Source: a virus. From it: a stretch of 64,000 nucleotides of DNA. Shown here piece by piece: positions 44,138-52,893 of this stretch. The notes beneath the pieces are model-generated. The model was given only the letters and a program-made list of their open reading frames with translations. It did not search any database and was not told where the DNA came from. The position numbers and the translations under genes were made by a program. The stretch covers positions 1 to 64,000 of the IMG/VR virus record IMGVR_UViG_3300036857_000619, one strand, 5' to 3'. The first letter of the stretch is position 1. Every line of letters starts with the position of its first letter.

Positions 44138-44539
44138 GTGATCGACGCTGCTCGCCGGACGCATATGAGCGTGCGCGAAGCCGCGCAGCTGCTGGGGCTG
44201 GCACCACAGCGCGTCGGCTTCTACATTCGACGCGGCGACCTGCCCGCGACCAGCGTCAACGGCCTCGACTACGTCCTGCTGCGCAAGGACGTCTTGCAGT
44301 TCGACCGCGAGCGGCGCTCCGGCAAACGCCAGACGACCCCTGGCCGACCCGGTCGCGAGAAACTTGCCCGGCTGCAGGCCGAACGCGAACTGGCCGACGA
44401 GCGTGCCGCGCAGCTCCGCAAGCTGCGGCCAACGCGCCCGATCCCCACCCGCGAAGAACTGCAGCGCATGCAGCGCGAGAACGCCGCCCGCCGCCGCGCC
44501 CGGCGACGCGCCGAAGCTCAGGCCGCCTCGTCCGCCTGA
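44138..44539 (+). CDS. MerR/excisionase-like HTH protein
   Basis: 133 aa from leaderless GTG 44138 (ATG 44093 would lie upstream of the promoter; ATG 44168 is a second alternative). MSVREAAQLLGLAPQRVGFY, IRRGDLPATSV, DYVLLRKDVLQFD is the winged-helix HTH of excisionase/MerR type. Then long basic helices (RLQAERELADERAAQLRKLR, NAARRRARRRAEAQAASSA). Probable DNA-binding regulator. Its last 22 bp overlap the convergent gene. Confidence 0.75.
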   Translation: MIDAARRTHMSVREAAQLLGLAPQRVGFYIRRGDLPATSVNGLDYVLLRKDVLQFDRERRSGKRQTTPGRPGREKLARLQAERELADERAAQLRKLRPTRPIPTREELQRMQRENAARRRARRRAEAQAASSA

Positions 44540-44706
44540 AGCGGCCGCGGCCGCGGCACCTCGAAGCGGTTCAGGTCGTGGTCGTACACCACGTAGGTGT
44601 CGGCCAGCAGCCCGTCGCGCGCGATCGCGTACAGCACGATCTCTTCAGGCGTCTCGGCATTGCCGACGAAGCCTCGCTCGCCGACGCGCACGATCCAGGT
44701 CTTCAC
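44518..44706 (-). CDS. Small hypothetical protein
   Basis: 62 aa, GTG overlapping the previous stop. TWIVRVGERGFVGNAETPEE, LLADTYVVYDHDLNRFEVPR; beta-rich. Last gene of the - strand block; converges with 44138-44539. Confidence 0.6.
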   Translation of the reverse strand: MKTWIVRVGERGFVGNAETPEEIVLYAIARDGLLADTYVVYDHDLNRFEVPRPRPLQADEAA

Positions 44707-44939
44707 ACGTGGGCCACCGCCATGAGCCGCACCTTCGTTTTCCAGGGCACGCGCACCACGCGGCCGCGTTTGCCGGCGACGAAGGCGGTGCTCATCAGCA
44801 AGGCTTTGGCCGTCTCGGCGTCGCCCTCGGTGTCGAACTCGTAGACCACCGCCTCGCGCGCATCGGGAAACCGATTCAGGAACTCGAGCTCGGGCTCGAC
44901 GCGCTTTTCGACCAGCTGCTCGGGGTTCGGGATCGTCAT
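44703..44939 (-). CDS. Small hypothetical protein
   Basis: 78 aa, ATG 44939 coupled to the methyltransferase stop. EPELEFLNRFPDAREAVVYE, TEGDAETAKALLMSTAFVAG: alpha/beta, unknown. Confidence 0.6.
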   Translation of the reverse strand: MTIPNPEQLVEKRVEPELEFLNRFPDAREAVVYEFDTEGDAETAKALLMSTAFVAGKRGRVVRVPWKTKVRLMAVAHV

Positions 44940-45586
44940 CAGCACCTGGCTCCTTTCTTGGCCACTGCCCAATATGCGTGGGCTCTTCTCGAGTGATGCA
45001 CCACCTGCCAGTTGTGGCCAGTCATCGTTTCGGCCCGCCGCTCTTCTTTGATCAGCGGCTCGCACGCCACGAGCCCCGGCGTCGCGCGCACCGCCAGGAT
45101 GTAGTCGACGTACTGGTGGCGGTAGCGGCCGCGGTGCACCTGGTCGATGACCTTGCACAGGATCGTGCCGCGGCGTTTGAGCACGCGCGCCGCCTCGAGC
45201 AGGAACGGCGCAAACAGGTGGCAGATGTCCGGCGCGTGCTGCAAGTCATCATTCCGCGCGCCGAAGTGGCTCGCGTAGCGGCTCCTGGCCCCCGCCTCGG
45301 CGATGTGCGGCGGGTCGAAGACGACCACGTCGAAGGTGCCCGTCCACTCCTCAGGTAGCTCCCTGAAGTCGTAGTGGCTGTCCGCCTCCAGCTCGGGGTT
45401 GCTGTCGTTGCGCCACGGCTGGTACTCGAGGCCGCGCCACATGCTGCCGCGGCCGAAGGTCGCGTCGAGAATCCGCGGCTGGGCTGGCGCGTGCAACTCG
45501 AGCAGCTGGCGCAGGCAATCCTGGTCGGTGCCGTGCAGGATCGAGCGCGGCCGTGTCGTGACTGCCACCCGACCGACGATAGCCAC
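44939..45586 (-). CDS. DNA methyltransferase (N6/N4 type), small
   Basis: 215 aa from GTG 45586 (no clear SD). ILDATFGRGSMW is the SAM-binding motif I; FDVVVFDPPHIAEAGARSRY is the catalytic motif IV (DPPH instead of DPPY); AARVLKRRGTILCKVIDQV follows as the next core strand. The order fits beta-class-like methylases of phages without a target-recognition domain. DPPH variants are seen in some family members; base specificity unknown. Read from the late strand, it may protect packaged DNA (inference). Confidence 0.75.
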   Translation of the reverse strand: MAIVGRVAVTTRPRSILHGTDQDCLRQLLELHAPAQPRILDATFGRGSMWRGLEYQPWRNDSNPELEADSHYDFRELPEEWTGTFDVVVFDPPHIAEAGARSRYASHFGARNDDLQHAPDICHLFAPFLLEAARVLKRRGTILCKVIDQVHRGRYRHQYVDYILAVRATPGLVACEPLIKEERRAETMTGHNWQVVHHSRRAHAYWAVAKKGARC

Positions 45587-45621
45587 CGCGTCTGGCGTTG
45601 TCCCGGCCTGGGCCGGCAGGG

Positions 45622-46038
45622 TCAGACTTCGTTCCGATTCGCCGTCAACACCACGCTGCCGTCCTCAAAGGCAAACGTGTAGCTGCCCGTACCGTCCGGC
45701 CACTCGTAGCCCAGGCAATGCACCGTTGGCCAGTGGGACTGCTGACCTGCCAGATTGAGCTCAATGGCGCGCCGCCGGAAAAAGACGGGCCGCATGCTGG
45801 GATGCGTGATGCGCACGGCTAGCTGCGACAGACCCTCACGTCGCGGCAGCAGCACCATGGTCTGCACGCGCGGCACGTCGATGTGCGCCCAGGCGGCGTG
45901 CGAGGCGCTCGAGCCTTCGCACTCAAACAGCCCGGTGTTGTCGTGGTACACCGCGACCCACGTCCACGCGTCCTTACAGTGCGTGCAGACGGGCGGGTGC
46001 CACCCATCGGGAGCACCCCGTCGGGCGAGCATGGTCAT
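45622..46038 (-). CDS. Hypothetical protein with Cys/His
   Basis: 138 aa, ATGA overlap. PVCTHCKDAWTWVAVYHDNT, LFECEGSSASHAAWAHID: CxxC...C...H, then beta strands (LGYEWPDGTGSYTFAFEDGS). Unknown; perhaps a tail accessory. Confidence 0.6.
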   Translation of the reverse strand: MTMLARRGAPDGWHPPVCTHCKDAWTWVAVYHDNTGLFECEGSSASHAAWAHIDVPRVQTMVLLPRREGLSQLAVRITHPSMRPVFFRRRAIELNLAGQQSHWPTVHCLGYEWPDGTGSYTFAFEDGSVVLTANRNEV

Positions 46039-46343
46039 GGGGACACGTCAAGAGCGATGACGATCGGCGCGGTCGGCGCGATGGCCCCAGCGTCGGTCGT
46101 GAAATCCATCGCACCGCTGAAGTTCGGCAGCGTGGGATCGCTGTCACACGTCACTGTCACCGTGACGGGCGCCAGCGCGCGCAGCGTGGCCTGTGCCTGA
46201 TTGGAACCGTCAACCAGCGTAATGGTGGACTGGTCCGGATCACTGGTGGTCCACGCGGGCGGTCCGGTCCAGTCCGTTTCGCCCGATGGGAATGCAACCT
46301 CCAGCAGCACGTCGGTGTCGGGCGGGATCGTGGACATCGTCAT
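46035..46343 (-). CDS. Small Ig-like beta protein
   Basis: 102 aa. VLLEVAFPSGETDWTGPPAW, TLVDGSNQAQATLRALAPVT, VTVTCDSDPTLPNFSGAMDF: alternating strands resembling a bacterial Ig-like (BIG2/DUF) module. No SD seen near the ATG. Confidence 0.55.
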   Translation of the reverse strand: MTMSTIPPDTDVLLEVAFPSGETDWTGPPAWTTSDPDQSTITLVDGSNQAQATLRALAPVTVTVTCDSDPTLPNFSGAMDFTTDAGAIAPTAPIVIALDVSP

Positions 46344-46364
46344 GGTTCGTCGTAATTGTTCGGC

Positions 46365-46505
46365 TCAGCCTCCGGTCGGGCCAAGCGCCGGGCCGGCGCG
46401 ATGTGCTTCGACCCACGCCGCCGCCGCGGCTTTGCCCTCATCGGTGTAGGGGAAACGCTTCTGGTGCTCATAGATTCGCGAGCCCTTATGCTTCGTCGTA
46501 CCCAA
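46365..46505 (-). CDS. Small helical protein
   Basis: 46 aa. GSRIYEHQKRFPYTDEGKAA then WVEAHRAGPALGPTGG. Start uncertain (TTG 46505 used). It overlaps the end of the next upstream gene in another frame; phage-like small coupled ORF. Confidence 0.45.
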   Translation of the reverse strand: MGTTKHKGSRIYEHQKRFPYTDEGKAAAAAWVEAHRAGPALGPTGG

Positions 46506-47031
46506 GCACGATGTTGCCCAGTGACGCACTGCCAGGTCCGCCCGCGTAGGTCGAATCCACCGCGAGCTCAATGCCTAGCAACAGCGTCGTCCCGATACCC
46601 GTGCTTGCCGTTGATTGGGACGTGTTGTCGTACTGCACAGCCGTTGGGGTGATGGCCGTATAGCCACTCGGTGCCGTTGGCCCGGAATTCGACGTGGTCT
46701 GGTCAGCCGTAGCTTTCGACGTCGTCTGCTGGTTGAACGTCGTCGGCCAGTTGGCCTGGGTATCCGTTTTCCAGTGCATACCGAGCCCTGCGGCGAAGGC
46801 CGATGAAATGCGCACGGTCCGGTTGCTGATCGTGGTGGTGCTTGTCGCCGTGACAGCGAGCTGCAGCGCCTTGAGGTAGGAGTAATTGGTGCCAGTCGAG
46901 GTGGGGATCGGAATCGGCGTCGTGCCGGTCTGCGTATCGACCTTATTCCACGTCACACCCGTTTCGGCATTCACGCCCGCGGGGAGCGTGGCTGATGCCC
47001 CGAAGAACTGGGCTTGGACGGTCGCAGGCAT
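46486..47031 (-). CDS. Tail/capsid accessory protein (paralog of 47135)
   Basis: 181 aa, ATG 47031 with AAGGAG 7 nt upstream. VNAETGVTWNKVDTQTGTTP, IPIPTSTGTNYSYLKALQLA and ending GNIVLGYDEA. It aligns with the 47135 protein (STGVSLDRSDIQTGTEPLPV...PNLIVSYDEF). Probable small structural protein; function unknown. Confidence 0.7.
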   Translation of the reverse strand: MPATVQAQFFGASATLPAGVNAETGVTWNKVDTQTGTTPIPIPTSTGTNYSYLKALQLAVTATSTTTISNRTVRISSAFAAGLGMHWKTDTQANWPTTFNQQTTSKATADQTTSNSGPTAPSGYTAITPTAVQYDNTSQSTASTGIGTTLLLGIELAVDSTYAGGPGSASLGNIVLGYDEA

Positions 47032-47134
47032 CCTCAGACTCCTTCCACGAGGCATTGTCCGGGTGGCCTGCCGCGGCGCCAAGCGCCGGGCCGGCAGGCG
47101 GCCGGCGCCACCTGAGCTCACCCGGTTCGGCCCA

Positions 47135-47896
47135 TCAGAATTCGTCGTAGGAGACGATCAGGTTCGGCACCGCCGCCGTGCCCGGTGTGGTGCCGTATGC
47201 CGTGGAGATAGCGCCGATCACGACCACGAACGGACCAATGCGGCCCTTGTTCAGGACGCTCAACCCCAGCGGGGAGAACTGGGTCGGAGTCGTCAGTGGC
47301 AGCGCATAGCTGGGTGGGACGAACGGCTGTCCGCCAGTCTCCGAAGGCACGTCTGCCGGTCCTGCCGTGTTGAACTGCGCAATCTGTGCGCCGATGGAGT
47401 GATTGAACGCCAGAATTCGATCCACGGTCAGCGTGTAGGGGCCCGTGCCCGTGACGGCCAACACCTGACGTAGCTCAGCCGTCGCGCCCTCATCAATCTG
47501 GACAAAGGCGTTGATGGCATATGCGAAGGATGCGACCAGCGTTACATCGCCGCCTGTGGCACCGGCCGCCAGCGACGATGTGAGCGACAGTTGCGGGATG
47601 TACGTGGGACTGGACGAAAACATCCAGGCCGCGCCGGTGGGCATGCTCGCCGCTGCCCGTACCGTGCCGTTCACCAGCGTGGTCGGTGGCGACGGCAACG
47701 GGTCGAGCACTTCGAGGGCGATCTGCTTGATGGCGCTATACGACGTCCTCGGGCCGGTGGTCGGCACGGGCAGCGGTTCGGTCCCCGTCTGAATGTCCGA
47801 CCGATCCAGACTGACGCCCGTCGATGCGTCGGACCCGACCAGTGGCTCGGTGGCCTCCCCTCCGTACCAACTCGCCCGAATGTTTGCAGTAGGCAT
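47135..47896 (-). CDS. Structural protein (longer paralog of 46486)
   Basis: 253 aa, AAAGGAG before ATG. IRASWYGGEATEPLVGSDAS, DIQTGTEPLPVPTTGPRTSY, ending VPNLIVSYDEF like 46486. It contains an extra middle region (SLAAGATGGDVTLVASFAYA, NAFVQIDEGATAELRQVLAV). Likely virion-associated. Confidence 0.7.
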   Translation of the reverse strand: MPTANIRASWYGGEATEPLVGSDASTGVSLDRSDIQTGTEPLPVPTTGPRTSYSAIKQIALEVLDPLPSPPTTLVNGTVRAAASMPTGAAWMFSSSPTYIPQLSLTSSLAAGATGGDVTLVASFAYAINAFVQIDEGATAELRQVLAVTGTGPYTLTVDRILAFNHSIGAQIAQFNTAGPADVPSETGGQPFVPPSYALPLTTPTQFSPLGLSVLNKGRIGPFVVVIGAISTAYGTTPGTAAVPNLIVSYDEF

Positions 47897-47911
47897 GCTG
47901 TCTCCTTTCTC

Positions 47912-49693
47912 CTAGCCGACCATCTGGCCATACGGCGTCGGCTGTAGCCTCGGCGCGATCACCTCGATGACAAACTGCGTCACCGCCAGCTCATCCTCGT
48001 GCGTGGTCAGCACGTCCAGGAACATCTGCGTCACGTGAATGCCTGGACGGGTGTCGCCGACCGGAATGCTGAGCGGGACCGTGAACGTGCTGGTGAGCAG
48101 TAGCCGTCCAACGGCGACGACCCACTCGCCGGCGCGGCCAGACCCGCGTCCCTTGACGATCAGCGTCAGCGGGACGGCCCGATCGGGCCGTCTGACGAAC
48201 CGCGCCAGGACGGGTACGTCCTGCGACGGTCTGGTGAACCCGACCGGTATCGACAGCGGGACCGGGAGGTTGGTTTCGACCTGCACCGGAATCCGCAGCG
48301 GGACGACCGTTCGAAGTGAGGTGAAGACGGCCTGGATCGGAATCCAGCCCGCCCGGTACAACTGCGTCCGCGCCGGGACGCTGCGCGGGGTGGCGTAGGT
48401 CTTGACCCACAGCTGGAGCGGAACCGTCAGGGCGTGCGGGGTGGGTTGGACGATCTGTCCCGTGGCAGGCACGGAGCGCGACCGACGGGTGCCGCCAAAG
48501 CACGCGGTGACCGGGATGTAGCGGTCCCAGTGCGCGATGAATCGAGCGGGGACACTGCGTTGCTGGTGCCAACGGAAGGCGGGATAGACCGGGACCGGGC
48601 GTTCCCTGGCAGGCAGGAACCACGCCGTGCCTGGAACCGACCGCTCGATCTGAGGTCGCGGGAGAGCCTCGACGTTCAGCGCGAAGCTGCCGATGCGGCG
48701 GCTGGGGACGGCGCGAACCTCGACGTTGAGCGCGAAGCTGCCAATGCGGCGCGGCGTGGGCGGCGTGGCGAAAACGACGGTGACTGGAACGACGCGGGTC
48801 GCGACGGGCCGGTAATCGACAAGGAAACCGAACGACCCAAGCTGGCGTGCCGGTGGCGGTGAGGCGAAGTCAACGACAAACCCAAACCCACCCAGTTGTC
48901 GCTGGGGTGGCGTGGGCTGGTAGTCGACGACGAACCCGAAAGCACCGACCTGGCGGAGTGGTCCTGCGGAGAAGCTCGCCGTAATGGGTACGCTGCGGAA
49001 GTTGCTGACGACCGTGGACAGCAGCGCCGTGGCAGGCACGCTGCGGGAGTTGGTGCTGATCGCCCCGTACCACCAGCGCTGGGCAGCGCTCGCATCCGTG
49101 ACGGCAACCACCACCGCGGCGGTGTCCAGTGACGCGGCGGCGGTAGGCGCAGTCGCCCTAATCCAGGGCGGGAATAGCCCGGAGAATTGCGCGAGCGCTA
49201 CGACGTTGCGCGACAGCCGCTGACCGCCGAATTGCGCGGTCGCCGGCACGCTGCGTCCCAGAAGCTGGGGCGGGACGTAGAAGTCGACGCTGACGCCCGC
49301 GGCGCCGACCTGGGGATACCCCGTGGCCGGACGGGCGAACTCGACGCTGATCCCCGCGCCACCCACCAGCGCGGCGGGCGGGTAGCGGTCGATCTGGAGC
49401 GCGACGCCGCCGATCTGGCGCGGCGCGGTGGTGACGATGTCCGGCTGCAGCCCGACGCCGCCCACCTGACGTCCGATGCCAGGCGTGATCTCGACGTTCA
49501 GCGCGACACTGCCGACTTGACGCGCGGGCGCCGTGGCCTGCACGTCCACGTTCAGCACGACACTGCCGACCCGACGCGCGGGCGCCGTGGCCTGCACGTC
49601 CACGTTCAGGGCATCGCCGCCTACTTGACGTACAGGCGGGGCCGCGACGATCTCGACGTTCAGCCCGACACTGCCAGCTCGGCGGTCGGTCAC
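47912..49693 (-). CDS. Beta-repeat fibre-like protein
   Basis: 593 aa, GTG start 10 nt after the previous stop. The first third and the middle are built of short repeats of about 16-18 residues, of the form R-Q-(V/I)-G-(S/G)-x-(A/G)-(L/F)-N-V-(D/E)-(V/Y) separated by P-rich turns. Interspersed are SVPATA/SVPITASF repeats. The C-terminus (QMFLDVLTTHEDELAVTQFV) is a normal fold, perhaps the attachment domain. Beta-solenoid or fibre architecture is inferred from repeat geometry. Confidence 0.75.
   Translation of the reverse strand: MTDRRAGSVGLNVEIVAAPPVRQVGGDALNVDVQATAPARRVGSVVLNVDVQATAPARQVGSVALNVEITPGIGRQVGGVGLQPDIVTTAPRQIGGVALQIDRYPPAALVGGAGISVEFARPATGYPQVGAAGVSVDFYVPPQLLGRSVPATAQFGGQRLSRNVVALAQFSGLFPPWIRATAPTAAASLDTAAVVVAVTDASAAQRWWYGAISTNSRSVPATALLSTVVSNFRSVPITASFSAGPLRQVGAFGFVVDYQPTPPQRQLGGFGFVVDFASPPPARQLGSFGFLVDYRPVATRVVPVTVVFATPPTPRRIGSFALNVEVRAVPSRRIGSFALNVEALPRPQIERSVPGTAWFLPARERPVPVYPAFRWHQQRSVPARFIAHWDRYIPVTACFGGTRRSRSVPATGQIVQPTPHALTVPLQLWVKTYATPRSVPARTQLYRAGWIPIQAVFTSLRTVVPLRIPVQVETNLPVPLSIPVGFTRPSQDVPVLARFVRRPDRAVPLTLIVKGRGSGRAGEWVVAVGRLLLTSTFTVPLSIPVGDTRPGIHVTQMFLDVLTTHEDELAVTQFVIEVIAPRLQPTPYGQMVG
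49506..49609 (-). repeat. 54-bp tandem repeat inside the fibre gene
   Basis: Two near-perfect 54-bp (18-residue) units, starting near 49506 and 49560 (CACTGCCGAC at 49507 and 49561), almost identical at DNA level, so recently duplicated. Neighbouring units are more diverged. Confidence 0.7.
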
Positions 49694-49703
49694 CGCATTG
49701 GCC

Positions 49704-50780
49704 TTAGCGGACCGTGACGCCCGCTTCTACAGCATTGACCGCGGCTGAGGTCCAGGCAGCGCCGGTGTTGGGATCTGTTTCCCAGCGGCTCACGACGTAG
49801 TTGGCGCTGGTTCCCAGCGCGGCGGCGGCCGCTTCGCTGGTGGTCGCGCCGCTTTTGAGAGTGGGCGCCAGCGATCCCGCGCCCGCGTCCGAGTTCTGCG
49901 CCAGCGCGATGGCCTCCACCACGTTGATGGAAAACCCCGCGGGCACATCCGTCATCGCATACAGATCGCGGTCACCCACGTTGGCCGACATCACGTAGTC
50001 GGACATGGACGGCGGCACCTCGTCCACCTGGCTCCAGTTGGCGCCGGAGTCCGTGCCGCCTCGCGTCAGCACGGTGCTGCTGCCCGCGCCGCTGGGTGTG
50101 AGCAGAATGACGCGCCCGTCGCCGGGACGGCCGTTATTGAGTGTGCCGTTGGTGTCGTTGACGGCCAGATCGTCGTACGCGTAGTAGGTGCCGGTCGTCG
50201 GAGCAACCCCACTGAGCAGCGTCAAGCCCACCTGAAGCACCTGGACGTTCAGCGTGCTGCTGGCCGTGTTGTCCACGCCGCTCACGTTGATGACCTGGCT
50301 CCCATCCAGCCAGAGCTCGCTGGTGCCGCTGGTCGCGCTGGTGATCTGCGTGCGCCATTCGATCACGTGCCAGCTGTCGGGCGGGCAAGCCGCGTTGGAC
50401 GAGGCAATAGAACCTCCCGAAGCGAGTGAGCCCGGCGCGCGGTAGATGCGCAGCAGACCATCAGTCGCCGACCAGCTCAACTGGGTCTGCTGTTGCCCGG
50501 TTGACTCAAGCCACTGCGCGATGGCTTCTTCCGTCGAATTTGTGGCGTGCGCGTAGAACGCAAACCGAACCCACACGTCCGTCTTCGGTGCGGGAAGCAC
50601 GAAGCTCTTGTAGGTCAGAGCGGCGCCGGACGCGATCTGGGCGTATTTCAGGCAGAACGTGCCCGCGCGAGGCGTCGGCGTGGTGCTGACGACCGTGAGC
50701 GTCGTGTTACCCCCGATGGTTGAGGTGCCAGCCTCGTTGACGTCGCCGGTCTCCCAGCCACATGTGAGTAAACGCGTCAT
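49704..50780 (-). CDS. Lectin-like tail protein, paralog 1
   Basis: 358 aa, ATG 50780 overlapping the previous stop. RLLTCGWETGDVNEAG at the N-terminus; a concanavalin/LamG-like jelly roll about residues 60-200 (WVRFAFYAHATNSTEEAIAQ, WHVIEWRTQI, ELWLDGSQVINVSGVDNTAS, YAYDDLAVNDTNGTLNNGRP); then a conserved GDGRVILLTP...GGTDSGANWSQVDE block and a helical C-terminus (WETDPNTGAAWTSAAVNAVE). Likely receptor-binding or capsid-decorating; function inferred from fold. Confidence 0.75.
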   Translation of the reverse strand: MTRLLTCGWETGDVNEAGTSTIGGNTTLTVVSTTPTPRAGTFCLKYAQIASGAALTYKSFVLPAPKTDVWVRFAFYAHATNSTEEAIAQWLESTGQQQTQLSWSATDGLLRIYRAPGSLASGGSIASSNAACPPDSWHVIEWRTQITSATSGTSELWLDGSQVINVSGVDNTASSTLNVQVLQVGLTLLSGVAPTTGTYYAYDDLAVNDTNGTLNNGRPGDGRVILLTPSGAGSSTVLTRGGTDSGANWSQVDEVPPSMSDYVMSANVGDRDLYAMTDVPAGFSINVVEAIALAQNSDAGAGSLAPTLKSGATTSEAAAAALGTSANYVVSRWETDPNTGAAWTSAAVNAVEAGVTVR

Positions 50781-51838
50781 CGCACCGTAACCCCCGCTTC
50801 CGCGCCGTTGACGCCGGCGAACGTCCAGGGCTGCCCCGTATTCGGGTCGGTCTCGCGTGCCAGCCGCGGGTAGGCGGGCCACATGCCCAGCGTCACGGCC
50901 GAGCCTTCCAGCACGGCGGCGCCACTTTTGAGCGTGGCCGCGGCCGCGGCTTCGCCCGCGTCGCCCTTTTGCGCCTGGGCGACCACGTCTACCGCGTAGA
51001 TCACCACTGGCGGAGCCGCCAGGTCGGTGATGGCGTACAGGTCGCGGTCGCCGGGCGTGGCGGACTGGACGTAGTCCGCCACGGACATCGGCGACTCGTC
51101 CACCTGGCTCCAGTTGGCGCCGCTGTCGGTCCCGCCGCGCGTCAGCATCGTGCTGCTGCCAGTCCCACTCGGCGGCAGAAAGACCACCCGGCCGTCACCC
51201 GGCCGCCCGTTGTTGATCGTGCCGGTCGTGTCGTTGATGGCCAGGTCGTCGAAACAGTGGTAGCTAGCCCCCCGCACTACGCCGATACACCCGATACGCA
51301 GCTGCCCGATCGTCAGCAGCGTGGTCGCCGCGTTGTTGTCGCCGGAGAAGAGGATGATCTGCATGCCATCCAGCCACACCTCGGTGATGCCGCTGGTAGT
51401 GCTGCTCATCTGATGCCGCCATTCGAGGGTGTGCCAAACAGCCAGCGACACGCTCACGCTGGACGTCGCGACCACCGTGCCGTTGCTCCCCTGACACGCG
51501 TCGATGAATTGAGTGCTGCGCAAGCACAGCGAGGCCAGCGCCACGCCGTTTGGATCGCGCAACTCGCAGAACGGCGCGATGCTATCGCCGGAGGCGCCGC
51601 CGTTGTATAGCTGGAAGTTTCCCGACCACCGTACCCAGACTTCGTTTGCAGCCGGACCGAACACAATCGTTTTGTAGGAACTATCGAAGGACGCGCTTGG
51701 CGTCCACGCCTTGATGCAGTACGCCGTGCGCGGCGTCGGGGACGTGTTGACCGCCGTCACGCTGCCGATGTTGGTGTAATCGAAGCCCAGCTCGCTGGAG
51801 TCACCCGATTCCCAGCCGCACGTCACCAGGCGGCTCAT
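50777..51838 (-). CDS. Lectin-like tail protein, paralog 2
   Basis: 353 aa. RLVTCGWESGDSSELG start; same jelly-roll order and conserved C-terminal blocks (GDGRVVFLPPSGTGSSTMLT, DSGANWSQVDESPMSVADYV, ETDPNTGQPWTFAGVNGAEA). Loops between strands differ strongly from the neighbours. Confidence 0.75.
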   Translation of the reverse strand: MSRLVTCGWESGDSSELGFDYTNIGSVTAVNTSPTPRTAYCIKAWTPSASFDSSYKTIVFGPAANEVWVRWSGNFQLYNGGASGDSIAPFCELRDPNGVALASLCLRSTQFIDACQGSNGTVVATSSVSVSLAVWHTLEWRHQMSSTTSGITEVWLDGMQIILFSGDNNAATTLLTIGQLRIGCIGVVRGASYHCFDDLAINDTTGTINNGRPGDGRVVFLPPSGTGSSTMLTRGGTDSGANWSQVDESPMSVADYVQSATPGDRDLYAITDLAAPPVVIYAVDVVAQAQKGDAGEAAAAATLKSGAAVLEGSAVTLGMWPAYPRLARETDPNTGQPWTFAGVNGAEAGVTVR

Positions 51839-52893
51839 CGCGCCGTGATCCCAACTTCCGCGGCGTTCACCGCCGCCGGCGTCCACGCCGCGGAAGTATT
51901 CGGATCGGTTTCGTACTGGGTGCGGACATACGCGGGCGTGGTGGTGAGCGCTGAGGCAGCCGCCTCGTTGATCGTCGTTCCGCTTTTGATGGTCGGCGCC
52001 AGACTGGCCCCCACGTCCACGGCCTGCGCCAGCACGAGGTTGTCCACCGCGTTCACGCTCGTGGTGATGGCAGGTAGATCGGCCACGGCGTACAGATCGC
52101 GGTCCCCGATGGTGAAGGATTCGACGTAGTCGGTCATCGCCATGGGGTTGTCGTCGACCTGACTCCAGTTCGCGCCGCTATCCGGCCCGGAGAGCCGCAG
52201 CCACGTGGTGGAGCTGCCCACAGCGTTCGGAGTGAGCAGCACCACCCGGCCATCGCCGGGGCGGCCGTTGTTGATGGCGCCGGTCGTGTCGTTGATCGCC
52301 AGATCGTCGACCGCGTGCCACCAGTAGCGGGTGGACCCCCAGACGCCGAGGTCCAACTGCGCGACGTTCAGCAGCGTGCCGGCCGAGTTGTCGCCGGAGA
52401 AGCTGATCTGCTGGCTGCCGTTGACCCACAGCTCGGTGATGCCCTGCGTCAGGCTGGTCATCTGGTGCCGCCATTCGAGCGTATGCCACACCAACAGCGG
52501 CGCCGACTGGCTGGTGCCGAGTAGTGTGGTGTTGGTCGCGCCACCCTGGCGTGCGCGGATGAACCCGTCGACCCTCGAGTACGTGAGGCACGCCACCGCC
52601 GTCCCGCCGCTATCTCGCAGTCGGGCCACCATCCACTCGGTGCCACCCGCTAGCTGCGGACTGCGAAATTGCGCCGCCCAGCGGACCCACACCTCGGTGC
52701 GCGCTCCGAAGTTGAACGTCTTGTAGACGTCCGCGCCCGAGATCGAATTGATGCCCATGCGACAGCACCAGTTGCCCGCGCGCGGCACCGGCGTGCTGTT
52801 GACCGCGAAGATCTCGGCGCTGGGGCCCAGGAAGTTGGTGCCCGCCTCGTTGGGGTCGCCAGTTTCCCAGCCGCACGTCAGCAGGCGGGCCAT
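51835..52893 (-). CDS. Lectin-like tail protein, paralog 3
   Basis: 352 aa. RLLTCGWETGDPNEAGTNFL start; LRDSGGTAVACLTYSRVDGF, HTLEWRHQMTSLTQGITELW, VNGSQQISFSGDNSAGTLLN; C-terminal TDPNTSAAWTPAAVNAAEVG. Same family. Confidence 0.75.
   Translation of the reverse strand: MARLLTCGWETGDPNEAGTNFLGPSAEIFAVNSTPVPRAGNWCCRMGINSISGADVYKTFNFGARTEVWVRWAAQFRSPQLAGGTEWMVARLRDSGGTAVACLTYSRVDGFIRARQGGATNTTLLGTSQSAPLLVWHTLEWRHQMTSLTQGITELWVNGSQQISFSGDNSAGTLLNVAQLDLGVWGSTRYWWHAVDDLAINDTTGAINNGRPGDGRVVLLTPNAVGSSTTWLRLSGPDSGANWSQVDDNPMAMTDYVESFTIGDRDLYAVADLPAITTSVNAVDNLVLAQAVDVGASLAPTIKSGTTINEAAASALTTTPAYVRTQYETDPNTSAAWTPAAVNAAEVGITAR

Noticed and set aside
46365-47031. Programmed frameshift fusing 46486-47031 with 46365-46505
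   Set aside because: No slippery heptamer at the overlap; ordinary coupled translation explains it.
49506-49609. CRISPR-like array
   Set aside because: The repeats lie in frame inside one gene as 18-residue units, with no unique spacers.
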